Below are positions 43,513 through 51,248 of a stretch of DNA of 51,248 nucleotides, piece by piece (the stretch's first letter is position 1; each line of letters starts with the position of its first letter). The notes beneath the pieces were generated by a model that saw only the letters and a program-made list of their open reading frames with translations, was not told where the DNA came from and did no database searches. Where the stretch lies: NCBI GenBank assembly GCA_029260315.1, contig JAJDDM010000166.1, positions 1 through 51,248 of the forward strand, in the 5' to 3' direction. The position numbers and the translations under genes were made by a program. This DNA comes from Phycisphaerales bacterium. Its GTDB lineage: Bacteria; Planctomycetota; Phycisphaerae; Phycisphaerales; UBA1924.

Positions 43513-45921
43513 TCACGCAAGCGACAGGAGCTTGCGTCCCACCCACTCAAACGTCAACAGGCCCAGCAGCATCACGAGCACGATCCAGCGATCCCACAGC
43601 GGCTCCACCGTCGGCGGGGCCTCGGTCCGCAGATCTCGCACCGGGATCAACTCCGGCAGATCCGAAAGTTCCGTCGCCTCCAGCGCCACCGGCGGGTCCG
43701 TCTCGCTGCTCAGCCCAGGGTTCACGCTCCGCTCGCGGATGGATCCAAGCAACTCGTGATCGGCCTCCGGGCGACGCATCTCCGCGTCCTCGCGGAACAC
43801 GGTCAGCGATCGGCGGATGCCCAGCCCCGTAAGCCACGCGTCGGCGGGCTCGATCGTGAGCTCGCCGGGGTTCGGGAATGACCATGTTCCGTCGAAGGTC
43901 GTCAGACCCGCCCCGCCGGCGCTGGAGACGCGCAGCTCGATCATCACGCCCGGATCGTCCGGATTGCGCGCATCGCGCGCCCGCAGGCGCACTCGCTCGC
44001 CCGCGGCGTCGGCCAGCCGCTGGTCCAGCACGCGCACCGTGAATCGCACGGGCTGGTCCACAAGCGCCTGCGAGGGCGTGACATCCAGCACCGCCGGCTG
44101 GCCGGAGCGTGCCAGGCTATCGCGCCCCGGCAGGCGCACCAGCGGGATCCAGAACTGCTCCTGCAACGCCTCGCCTCGCCCGAACCGCCAGCGCCATGTG
44201 TCGTCGGTGCCAACGTAGACGACGCGCCCCGCGCCGTAGCGCATCGTGACGACCAGCGGCGTCGCGTCCGCCGGCGGCTCATCCAACCCCCCCATGCCAT
44301 CGCGCTCGATCGCGCGGCGGACGCTCTGCTCGGGCGCCGCCAGCGCCAGCACCTCCGCTGTCGGTTTCAGGCTCCCCGGCTCGATCCGCTGGGCGAACCA
44401 CAGGCGCGACCAGCCGGTGCGCGGGTCGCTCAATCGTGTTGAAAACTCGCCCTCGCCCAGGCGCAAGACGCCCAGACGCTCGCTCGCCTCGCCCGCGAAG
44501 ACCGTCACCGGCTCGACATACTCCGCGAGTTCGTCGCTGTCGCCCAGCGTGAACGGCAGCAGGTCTTCCAGGGGCGTGCCGCGCCAGCGCCCGGGCGTTG
44601 GTCCGCTCCCGCCGATCCAGATCAGCCCCGCTCCGCGCGTCGCGACCAGATCGCGGAGCTGCTCGAGCTGGGTCGGGCTGAAGACCTCCGGGCGCAGGTC
44701 GCCCAGGACGATCACGTCGAAGCTCGCCCACTCCTCCGGCGAGGTCGGCACGCTCAGCAGCGCCTCGTCGCCCTCCTGAATAAACCGGCGATTCGTCGCC
44801 AGCAGCAGCGAGCTGGAGTTGAGCGACCCCTCGCGCAGCAGCAGGTTCTTCAGGTACCGATACTCCCAGCGCGGATAGCCGTCGAAATACGCGATCCGCA
44901 GCGGGCGATCGACGAGCGAAAGCTCAATCTGCTGGGTGTTGTTGGCCTCGACCAGGTCCGCGCCGTCGGCGACGATCCGCACGCTCCAGCTCGCCTGCCT
45001 CGCCTCCTCGGGCTTGGTCGAGAGCGTCACGTCCTGGGCCGCCTCGTCGCCCAGTTCCTGCTCGTCGAGCACGATCCCCGTGCGATCATCGACGAGCTGG
45101 AGGCGCGCCGGCGGCGCTTCGCCCGTGCCCCGTCGCTCCACCCGCACGCGCACCGGCACGGGGTCGTTCACATACGCCTCATCGGGCGCATCCACGCGCG
45201 TGAGCGCCAGATCCGCCATCGGCGTCGCCGAGCCCAGCGCGATCGTGACCACGCGGATGCGCTCGCGCTGGATCCTGCGGATCGCCTCGGGCGAGATGTC
45301 GTCGATCGAGCGCCCGTCGCTGGCGATGACGATCGCCGAGACGATCCGCCCGCTCGTCCGGCGGAGCGACTGGTCGAGCGACTCGCCCAGCGCCGTGCGC
45401 CGCTGCGCGGCTTCATCGAGCGCGATCGTGCCGTCGGATTGCTTGGACAGATCGAACGCCCCTGCGCCGAATCCCATCCAGAGCACGTTGCGGCCCGCGT
45501 CCATCTCGCGCAGCGCGGGCCAGGCGTCTGCGATCGCGGACCGGAGCTGCGCATCGCGCGACCGGCGGGCGCCCCGCGGCCCATCGCCATCCGGCGCATC
45601 CGGCACCGCGAGCGACGCGCTGCGATCCAGCAGCACGATCGTCCAATCCCGCTCGACGCGCTCGTGCGGCTCGATCAGCCTCGGCCCTATCGCCAGGATC
45701 GCAAGCAGCAGCAGCAGCAGGCCGCGAGTCACGCCGAGCAGCGCCCGCGCCCGCACGCCCCCGACAAGCCGCCGATAGCTCCAGACACTCACGCCAACAA
45801 CACCCACAATCAGCAGCGCCCACGCCCACGGCGGGATCGGCTTGGCGAATCCCAGATGCACGCCGCGGTCGTCGAAGCCAAGCTCGCCCGTGCCGAACAG
45901 CCCGTTGAGGATCTCGTTCAT
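43513..45921 (-). CDS. Membrane protein with vWA and glutamine-amidotransferase-like domains
   Basis: An 802-residue protein. Two N-terminal helices (about 31-48 and 65-81) precede a von Willebrand A domain with the MIDAS start D99-R-S101-A-S103 and 'VIASDGRS'. After a beta-sandwich comes a class I amidotransferase-like fold ('IAYFDGYPRWEYRYLKNLL', 'FDVIVLGDLRPEVFS', 'GLIWIGGSG'). Another beta domain and a last transmembrane helix near the C-terminus follow. No catalytic Cys is seen. It is likely a periplasmic adhesion or assembly factor. It overlaps the BatA gene by four bases. Confidence 0.8.
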   Translation of the reverse strand: MNEILNGLFGTGELGFDDRGVHLGFAKPIPPWAWALLIVGVVGVSVWSYRRLVGGVRARALLGVTRGLLLLLLAILAIGPRLIEPHERVERDWTIVLLDRSASLAVPDAPDGDGPRGARRSRDAQLRSAIADAWPALREMDAGRNVLWMGFGAGAFDLSKQSDGTIALDEAAQRRTALGESLDQSLRRTSGRIVSAIVIASDGRSIDDISPEAIRRIQRERIRVVTIALGSATPMADLALTRVDAPDEAYVNDPVPVRVRVERRGTGEAPPARLQLVDDRTGIVLDEQELGDEAAQDVTLSTKPEEARQASWSVRIVADGADLVEANNTQQIELSLVDRPLRIAYFDGYPRWEYRYLKNLLLREGSLNSSSLLLATNRRFIQEGDEALLSVPTSPEEWASFDVIVLGDLRPEVFSPTQLEQLRDLVATRGAGLIWIGGSGPTPGRWRGTPLEDLLPFTLGDSDELAEYVEPVTVFAGEASERLGVLRLGEGEFSTRLSDPRTGWSRLWFAQRIEPGSLKPTAEVLALAAPEQSVRRAIERDGMGGLDEPPADATPLVVTMRYGAGRVVYVGTDDTWRWRFGRGEALQEQFWIPLVRLPGRDSLARSGQPAVLDVTPSQALVDQPVRFTVRVLDQRLADAAGERVRLRARDARNPDDPGVMIELRVSSAGGAGLTTFDGTWSFPNPGELTIEPADAWLTGLGIRRSLTVFREDAEMRRPEADHELLGSIRERSVNPGLSSETDPPVALEATELSDLPELIPVRDLRTEAPPTVEPLWDRWIVLVMLLGLLTFEWVGRKLLSLA

Positions 45922-48116
45922 GGCGAGCCCCCCGCGTCGGCGTGGCTGGTGAAGCGGGCCATCATCGTCTCGACGACGCCGAGAATCAGAGCCGCGAGGA
46001 ACAGCCCGAGGCTGAGGTTGGAGCCCGCGTCGCTGGCCAGCTCAGAGCCGGCGTGCATCGCGATGCCGTCGTCCAGCCATGTGACCTCGCTGGCCCGCCG
46101 GGCGAGCCAGTCGCGGGCGCGATCGGGCGAGACGACGGTGGTGTCGCCGGCGTCTGCGTCGGGGTTGACGATCGCCAGGCGCTCCGCCGCGCCTTGGGCC
46201 TCGCGCACGCGCCACACGCCTGCGCGACCTGTCGTCACCTCGCGCTCGCCCGCGATCGCGATCGGCGGCGCATCGGGCGTCAGCGGCTCCAGCGCCACGG
46301 CCCGCGCATCGAGCGACATCGGCCGACCCGCGACCGTGGTCGCGACCATCGACGCCTCGCCCACGCCCTGGCGCACGATCTCCTGCATCAGCGGCACCAT
46401 CAGCGGCTTGGTCGGCAGCGTCGTCCACGCCGGGTCGATCGCGCTGAGTAAAAGCACGACGAGTCCGCCAGCCCGGCGTCCTTCGCCCGCGCCTCGCCCG
46501 CCGACAAGGAACGGATCGCCCGCCTCGGTGCGGACGACGATCTCGCCGTCGTCGATATCGCGGATGTTGAGCAGGCGCTGCACGCCCACGGGCCTCGCCA
46601 GCGATTCGAACTCGCCCAGCAGCACGCCGATGAGGTTCGACGAAAGTGCCTCGGGATCGGGGTTCGCAAGCGTCACGGGCGACTCGAACTCGCGTGCCTC
46701 CAGATCGAGCGCCCAGGGCAGATCCAGCGTCTCGACCATGCTCGCAAGCCCGTTCTGCGCCTCGCTGTTCGCATCGGGCGCGACGAACAGCAGCCCGCCC
46801 TGCTCGACGAAGCCGCGCAGTTGCCGCCACGCCGACTCGCTCAGGCGATCGGGGATCGTCACCATCACCGCGTCGTAGCGAGAAAGGCGGGCCGCGTCGA
46901 TCGAGCCCGGCAGCAACGCCTCGGCGTCGATCTGCCGCCCGGCGCGATTCGATCCAGACGGCTCCAGCGCCACGCCCACCCAGTCGGGCGCTTCGAAGCG
47001 GCGCAGCGACACGCTAGCGAGAGAGCGATCCGAGACCACGCCCACGCGGAGCTCGCGCCGGACCTCCAGCCCCCGCCGGCGGACGTTGTCGCCCGCGATG
47101 GCGTCGCGCTCGCGGATATGCGTAACCAACGCCGCGTGCCCCGGCGTCGCGTCGTTGAGCGTGAACGGAATGACCACGCTCGTCTCGCTCTGACCCGCCT
47201 CGAACACGGCGATGCCCGAGCCGAGGCTCACGCGCCCCCCGTTGCGTTCCAGCGAGATCGCGACGTCGACCGCCCGGCGCGCCAGCGCGATCGAGCCCGT
47301 GCGGCGCAGCGCGACCGCGACCTGACCGCTGCCGGCGAGCCCCGCGTCGCCCGCGCCGCCTGCGATCAGGACCGAACGCCTCGGTCGCACCTCGCGGATC
47401 GTGAAGTTCTCCAACGGCTCGCTCGCCGGCGTGGAGGCGACGGTGACGCGGGAGTCTGCTGGAGCGATCGTGGTGGGAGCGCTGGAGCCGGGTTCTTGTC
47501 TGAGCGATCCCTCGCGCCAGTCGCTGAGCAGCGCGACGGTCGCCGCGCTATCTTCCTCGGCTAGCAACGCCTCGTCGATCGCCCGCACCGCGCCGGCCAT
47601 ATCGCCGCCGGCGTCGCTGGCCTCGATCGCCGCGAGAGCGCTGCGCACCCGCGACAGATCACTCGTCGCCGGGACGATCATCGCCTCGGCGGGCGCGCCC
47701 AGCAGCACCAGTCCCGCGCGATCGCCCCGCAAACCACTGAGCTCGTCCAGAAGCTCCCCGGCTCGCTCCTTGTGGCGATCCAGCGCCGTCCGTCCGTTGT
47801 CGTCAGCCGCGCTCGCCGTGAGTCCGCTGTCGATCGCGATGTAGAGCGTGCGCGCCCCGATCTCCGATTCTCCCCCACCCAGGAACATCCGCCCGATCGC
47901 CAAGGCAAGCAGCGCGATCAGCGCGCAGCGGACCAAGAGCAGCAGCCACTGCTCGAACATGAGCCTGCGGCGCTGGCGCTTGTACGCCTCGATCAGGAAG
48001 CGCATCGCCCCCCACATCACCGGCTTGCGCCTTCGGCGCATGAAGAAGTGGATGATGATCGGGATCGCGATCGCGGCGAGGCCGAGCGTTGCGAGCAGCG
48101 GGTTCAGGAATGTCAT
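45918..48116 (-). CDS. BatA-domain membrane protein
   Basis: A 732-residue protein opening with the BatA N-terminal module: 'FLNPLLATLGLAAIAIPIIIHFFMRRRRK' region helix, 'MWGAMRFL' and a second helix 'WLLLLVRCALIALLALAIGRMF'. A vWA-like region follows ('LYIAIDSGLTASAAD', without a full MIDAS motif), then beta domains, an amidotransferase-like segment ('RYDAVMVTIPDRLSESAWRQL', 'GGLLFVAPD') and a C-terminal helix. An AAGGAGG site 9 bp before the ATG lies inside the end of the four-helix-bundle gene. Confidence 0.82.
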   Translation of the reverse strand: MTFLNPLLATLGLAAIAIPIIIHFFMRRRRKPVMWGAMRFLIEAYKRQRRRLMFEQWLLLLVRCALIALLALAIGRMFLGGGESEIGARTLYIAIDSGLTASAADDNGRTALDRHKERAGELLDELSGLRGDRAGLVLLGAPAEAMIVPATSDLSRVRSALAAIEASDAGGDMAGAVRAIDEALLAEEDSAATVALLSDWREGSLRQEPGSSAPTTIAPADSRVTVASTPASEPLENFTIREVRPRRSVLIAGGAGDAGLAGSGQVAVALRRTGSIALARRAVDVAISLERNGGRVSLGSGIAVFEAGQSETSVVIPFTLNDATPGHAALVTHIRERDAIAGDNVRRRGLEVRRELRVGVVSDRSLASVSLRRFEAPDWVGVALEPSGSNRAGRQIDAEALLPGSIDAARLSRYDAVMVTIPDRLSESAWRQLRGFVEQGGLLFVAPDANSEAQNGLASMVETLDLPWALDLEAREFESPVTLANPDPEALSSNLIGVLLGEFESLARPVGVQRLLNIRDIDDGEIVVRTEAGDPFLVGGRGAGEGRRAGGLVVLLLSAIDPAWTTLPTKPLMVPLMQEIVRQGVGEASMVATTVAGRPMSLDARAVALEPLTPDAPPIAIAGEREVTTGRAGVWRVREAQGAAERLAIVNPDADAGDTTVVSPDRARDWLARRASEVTWLDDGIAMHAGSELASDAGSNLSLGLFLAALILGVVETMMARFTSHADAGGSP

Positions 48117-48571
48117 GGCAGCGCCTCCTTCGGAGGCGGGGTCTGGGGTCTGGGCCCTGGGGTCTGGTTCGGAGTGGACTGTTCACGCTGCAAGCTCTGG
48201 TTCAGTCGCGTGAGCATCCGACCCGTCTCTTGCAGGATCGTCCAGCACTCACTCGCGGTGTCTCGATGACACACCCCCACACGGACCGCGATCGTGAGGA
48301 GCGTCTCAACCTCCATGAGCGATCCGCTGGCGATCGAGAGATGGCGGAGACAATCGCCGCGATGGCTCCTGCCGTAGCCCTCGGCGATGTTCGCGGGGAT
48401 CGAGACAGACGCACGCTGGATCTGAGAAATCAGGCCGAATCGTTCGGCGTCGGGCCAAGACTTCGTGAGCGCATAGATGCACTCCACGAGTTCCATAGAG
48501 CGCCGCCACACCCGAAGCTGGCGATACCCCGGACCTTCCACAGGCGGCGACTCGGTGTCTCTCTCTGTCAT
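48113..48571 (-). CDS. Four-helix-bundle protein of the 23S rRNA intervening-sequence family
   Basis: A 152-residue protein from the ATG at 48571. The family core is clear: 'YRQLRVWRRSMELVECIY', 'FGLISQIQRASVSIPANIAEGYGR', 'RHLSIASGSLMEVETLL' and 'LQETGRMLTRLNQSL'. Family members are encoded within 23S rRNA insertions or stand alone, and are related to the Avd proteins of diversity-generating retroelements. The last 20 residues (rich in Pro, with 'TPGPRPQTPPP') are translated from an inverted repeat and from the BatA ribosome-binding site, so they are probably not native. The gene interrupts a DUF58-BatA pair and is bracketed by inverted repeats. Confidence 0.88.
   Translation of the reverse strand: MTERDTESPPVEGPGYRQLRVWRRSMELVECIYALTKSWPDAERFGLISQIQRASVSIPANIAEGYGRSHRGDCLRHLSIASGSLMEVETLLTIAVRVGVCHRDTASECWTILQETGRMLTRLNQSLQREQSTPNQTPGPRPQTPPPKEALP
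48137..48167 (+). repeat. Left GGGTCTGGGGTCT repeat of the four-helix-bundle cassette
   Basis: Three units of GGGGTCTGG are spaced by GGTCTGGGCCC. The complement of this pattern occurs at 48671-48704 on the other side of the four-helix-bundle gene, so the two form terminal inverted repeats of about 30 bp. Confidence 0.7.
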
Positions 48572-48670
48572 GACGCCGCCATCAGCGCAGATGCAACGGA
48601 CGTGCGCCGGCACCTTCTCGGCATGGCGCCGGAGTCGTCGCGGATCTGCCCGCAGATGCGATTTGTACCA

Positions 48671-48704
48671 CCCCAGCCCCCAGACCCTAGACCCCAGACC
48701 CTAT
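48671..48704 (-). repeat. Right GGGTCTGGGGTCT repeat of the four-helix-bundle cassette
   Basis: On the minus strand: AGGGTCTGGGGTCTAGGG, then TCTGGGGGCTGGGG. It begins within the stop codon of the DUF58 gene (TAG at 48703-48701), so the insertion, if it is one, lies exactly at the end of that gene. Confidence 0.7.
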
Positions 48705-49717
48705 CCATACTTGCTCCTCTTGATCCTCGCATTCCTCCTCGCCAGATACGCCGCCAGCGGCGACCCAAGCCATCCGCCCGTATCCACCTTCTCGTAATCG
48801 AAGCCAAACCCGCGCACCGTTCGCTCGACCTTGCGCATGTGCCGATCGAGCGCTTCCAGATATCCCTTGCGCAGCGCCCTCGGGTCGATCCGCAGCCTCG
48901 CCTCGCCCTCGAAACCCTCGAACGGCGTCGGGTCCCGAAAATCGAACGACGTCTCGGCCCGGTCCAGCACCTGGAAGCAGATCAGATCGTGCCCCCGATG
49001 GCGCACCCGCGCCAGCGCCTTGCGCAACGCCGCCGGATCCTCGAAGAGGTCGCTCACCAGCGCGATCATGCACCGGTTGTTCAGCTTGGCCAAGAGCTGG
49101 TCCATGACCCGCGCGATGTCGGTGGGGGCCTGCACCGGGTGCGTGCTCAGCGCGTCAATGATCTGACGCCACTGACGCTGCTGGCTCGATCGCGCGACGA
49201 TCCGCTTGATCTCGTCGGCGAAGACGACCACGCCCGTCCGGTCGCCGTGGCGCAGCGTGATGTAGCTCAGCGCCGCCGCCAGCGCCGTCGCGTGGTCGAA
49301 CTTCGTCCAAGCGGTCTCACCTCTGGGTCCGACCTTGGCACCCGTCCCCGAGGCGTCGCCGAAATCCCGCGAGCCGTAGTTCATCGACCCCGAGGCGTCA
49401 ACCAGGACCATCAGGTCCAGATTCGTCTCCTGCTGGTATTGCTTGAGGTGCAACTTGTCGGTCTTGCCATAGACCTTCCAGTCCAGGTGCCGCAGATCGT
49501 CCCCCGCGGCGTACGGGCGGTGCTGGGCGAACTCGACGCTGAACCCGGTCCGGGGAGACCGGTGCGCCCCGGTCATCACGCCCTCGACGATGTGGCGAGC
49601 CCGCAGCTCCATCGTGCCCAGGCGGGCAAGCGTCTGGGGATGCAGGTACAGCGTGTGGTCGAAGTGCGCTTCGGTGCTCGGCGATCCGCTGCTCGGTGAT
49701 ACAGGGGCGTCAGCCAT
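48701..49717 (-). CDS. DUF58 protein of the MoxR/BatA type
   Basis: A 338-residue protein from the ATG at 49717. It has the DUF58 signature 'FAQHRPYAAGDDLRHLDWKVYG' and continues into a vWA-like fold with the MIDAS motif in 'MVLVDASGSMNYG'. Later parts include 'HGDRTGVVVFAD' and 'CMIALVSDLFEDP'. DUF58 proteins normally act beside a MoxR AAA ATPase, which is not in this window. The start overlaps the peptidase gene by eight bases. Its stop lies inside the right arm of the repeat pair described for the four-helix-bundle gene. Confidence 0.88.
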   Translation of the reverse strand: MADAPVSPSSGSPSTEAHFDHTLYLHPQTLARLGTMELRARHIVEGVMTGAHRSPRTGFSVEFAQHRPYAAGDDLRHLDWKVYGKTDKLHLKQYQQETNLDLMVLVDASGSMNYGSRDFGDASGTGAKVGPRGETAWTKFDHATALAAALSYITLRHGDRTGVVVFADEIKRIVARSSQQRQWRQIIDALSTHPVQAPTDIARVMDQLLAKLNNRCMIALVSDLFEDPAALRKALARVRHRGHDLICFQVLDRAETSFDFRDPTPFEGFEGEARLRIDPRALRKGYLEALDRHMRKVERTVRGFGFDYEKVDTGGWLGSPLAAYLARRNARIKRSKYG

Positions 49718-50945
49718 CGGCTGATGGTATCGGCTCGCCGGATGGGGGTTCGCCCGAATCGTTGCGATCACCCGTCAGTGACGCCCGCCAGTCCCGATCC
49801 AGCGCGTCAAAGCCCATGCCGAACACCTCGCGCGTCGCGTCGTCAAGGGGTTTCCCCCGCGCAAACGCTCGCAACCACGCGTTGCGGGCCGAGCGCCCAA
49901 ACCGCTCGGAGACGTACCCCATGATGTGATGGCCCTGGAGATACGCCATGCGCATCACGGCGGGCTCGACTCCGTGGAAATCCGCCATCCGCTCCCACTC
50001 GACGATGCCGCCGTCGCGCGCGATCTGCCTCATGCGGCGATCCGTCGCCCGCCACGACATTCCATAGCCCTCCGCGGCGAGCTCCGCGATCCCCTCCAGC
50101 ACCCACCACGGCGCTTCGACGATTCTGTCACCCAGCAGAAAACTCGCGACGTGCCCGTACTCATGGGCCAGCAGCGCACGGATCTGTCGCCCGCCCGCCC
50201 GGGGCGAGGTCAGCATCTTGATGCTCTCGCCCGGTTCGTTCCAGCCGCTCAGTGACTCGACATAGCTCGGGTAGATCGCGAACTGCAGCTCTCGCATCGA
50301 GCGATAGAGCTTCACCTCCTGCACCCGTTGCGGATCGATCGGCAGCTCGAAGCCCTCGTGAACGTGCTCGATGATCTCGGGCAGATCCTCAAGCACCCGC
50401 CGGGCCGTGTCTTCCAGGCCGTCGGCGTAATGCACGCGGATGCCATCGGTCTCCAGCGTCTCCCACGCGCGCCCCGCATACAGCCATCGCCCGTCGCGCT
50501 CGACGAACTTGGTCAGATATGACACCTTGCGGTCCGAGCCGCCGGCCATCCGCCATCTGGCCGTCAACGTCGCGTTCGCCAACCGCACGGCGTGCCCATC
50601 CATCGCACCACATGCCACCGGAGTCTCCTGGATGTCGCTCGCAATCAACTCGAACGCCTCCGGCACATGGCGCGTTAAATCCTTGGCCCACGCACGCTGC
50701 TCGGTCGCAAACACCTCGTCGCCGGTCCAGATGTGCTCCAGATATGCCGCATCGTCGCCGCGCGCCACCGCCTCGCTCATCGCGCCGAGCACCTCGCCGA
50801 TCGCTGTCGTTGCCTCGCGGGCCTGCCGCTCGACCTCGCCAAGCATCTCCGCCCGGTATTCCTTGTCACGACCGCCGTCCTGCGACCAGGCGGTGCACGA
50901 CAGAAGGGACACGACGATCAGGCCTGACGCGCGGCGCAGTCTCAT
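49710..50945 (-). CDS. Exported gluzincin metalloprotease (peptidase MA-like)
   Basis: A 411-residue protein from the ATG at 50945. A signal sequence ends in 'SLLSC', a good lipobox, so it may be a lipoprotein. The C-terminal half has the zinc site HEYGH at 261-265 with Glu at 284 ('WWVLEGIAEL'), an exact HExxH-x18-E. The N-terminal half is a helical domain plus a beta domain ('TLTARWRMAGG', 'GRWLYAGRAWETLE') similar to NTF2-like folds. It is first in the envelope operon and may process envelope proteins handled by the downstream genes. Confidence 0.85.
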   Translation of the reverse strand: MRLRRASGLIVVSLLSCTAWSQDGGRDKEYRAEMLGEVERQAREATTAIGEVLGAMSEAVARGDDAAYLEHIWTGDEVFATEQRAWAKDLTRHVPEAFELIASDIQETPVACGAMDGHAVRLANATLTARWRMAGGSDRKVSYLTKFVERDGRWLYAGRAWETLETDGIRVHYADGLEDTARRVLEDLPEIIEHVHEGFELPIDPQRVQEVKLYRSMRELQFAIYPSYVESLSGWNEPGESIKMLTSPRAGGRQIRALLAHEYGHVASFLLGDRIVEAPWWVLEGIAELAAEGYGMSWRATDRRMRQIARDGGIVEWERMADFHGVEPAVMRMAYLQGHHIMGYVSERFGRSARNAWLRAFARGKPLDDATREVFGMGFDALDRDWRASLTGDRNDSGEPPSGEPIPSADG

Positions 50946-50957
50946 GCCGCCACTGTA

Positions 50958-51073
50958 CCCGTTTGAGAACGGGCGGCTGCGGAGCAGCAAGTCGAACTTG
51001 GCGAGGGGCGCTAGCCCCTCGAAATCGTCTCCCAGCCGCGCAGCTCCAGCGGAGCGCTCGAACGCCCCGCTGG
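50958..51073. other. Cluster of three hairpins between the transposase and the envelope operon
   Basis: CCCGTT-TGAG-AACGGG (50958-50973), CGAGGGGC-GCTA-GCCCCTCG (51002-51021) and an 11-bp stem with one G-T pair and loop TTCGAG on the minus strand (51047-51073). The last lies 35 bp after the transposase stop and could end its transcription or be part of the IS end, although no T tract follows. All three would be in the 5' leader of any transcript entering the operon from upstream. Confidence 0.45.
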
Positions 51074-51107
51074 GGCTCTGCCGCAAATCACACGGCTACG
51101 AGGGGCT

Positions 51108-51248
51108 CTAGGCTTTGTTTGACGGCTCCAGAAGTCTCAGGCAGCGTTGGATCATGGCGAGCTTCACGATGGCCAGGTAGTGGGTGGCGAGCTTCTCGTA
51201 TCGAGTGGCCAGACGCCGGCATTCCTTGAGCCAGCCGATGCATCGTTC
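51108..51248 (-). mobile_element. 3' end of a second, different IS5-superfamily transposase gene
   Basis: The minus-strand frame runs off the window end and stops with TAG at 51108-51110. Its 46 residues begin 'ERCIGWLKECRRLATRYEKLA' pattern residues and end 'EPSNKA'. The E-R-x(3)-W-L-K-x(2)-R-R-x-A-T-R-Y-x-K motif is the C-terminal acidic signature of IS5-type transposases. It differs clearly from the fragment at 1-135, so these are two insertion sequences and not one element split by the window. Confidence 0.75.

Noticed and set aside
48113-48571. Diversity-generating retroelement, because the four-helix bundle resembles Avd
   Set aside because: No reverse transcriptase, template repeat or variable repeat is present in the window.

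Overview
The window is about 51 kb of high-GC DNA, very probably from a planctomycete and most likely from the Phycisphaerae side of the phylum. The signs are a PSCyt1-type cytochrome domain next to a DUF1501 protein, a PEP-CTERM-like sorting tail, a HYExAFE protein, a long operon of DUF58, BatA, vWA, DUF4175-like and prenyltransferase-repeat proteins, and dense short hairpin repeats between genes. Both window edges are 3' ends of two different IS5-superfamily transposases, so the window may be a contig broken at insertion sequences. No tRNA, rRNA, CRISPR array or replication origin was seen.

Layout. 1-5130: transposase remnant, a cobalamin-binding sensor-like protein, the fluoride channel CrcB with a lipoprotein, then a Rieske/ferric-reductase membrane operon and a DCC thiol protein. 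5275-9893: M1 peptidase, a DUF6702-like protein, and a damaged PSCyt1/DUF1501 pair. 9895-22200, almost all minus strand: zinc-ribbon protein, signal peptidase I, PSP1 (RicT-like) protein, small exported proteins, HYExAFE protein, MlaD and MlaF, cysteine desulfurase, TetR regulator, YidD, RnpA, and a beta-lactamase-like remnant. 22285-36524, plus strand: a SUMF1-like protein with a sorting tail and a beta-helical exported protein, two ketosynthases around a GxxExxY protein, a coiled-coil membrane protein, glycyl-tRNA synthetase with a low-GC insert, and a complete MacA-MacB-TolC-type efflux operon. 36662-50945, minus strand: one envelope operon with mostly overlapping start and stop codons.

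How the genes work together. The long minus-strand operon looks like a cell-envelope machine: a metalloprotease, DUF58 and vWA proteins with MIDAS-type motifs, a BatA protein, a very long coiled-coil membrane protein, a Gln-rich partner, an alpha/alpha-toroid protein and a beta-sandwich protein. The MoxR ATPase that usually accompanies DUF58 and BatA is absent. A four-helix-bundle gene of the 23S rRNA intervening-sequence family sits between DUF58 and BatA and is bracketed by inverted GGGTCTGGGGTCT repeats, as a mobile cassette would be. I regard this as the most interesting candidate in the window. Others are the paired ketosynthases of which one has lost the Lys/His half of its active site, the low-GC domain inside glyS, the deletion-fused PSCyt1/DUF1501 locus, and a two-arm inverted-repeat element present twice in opposite orientation.
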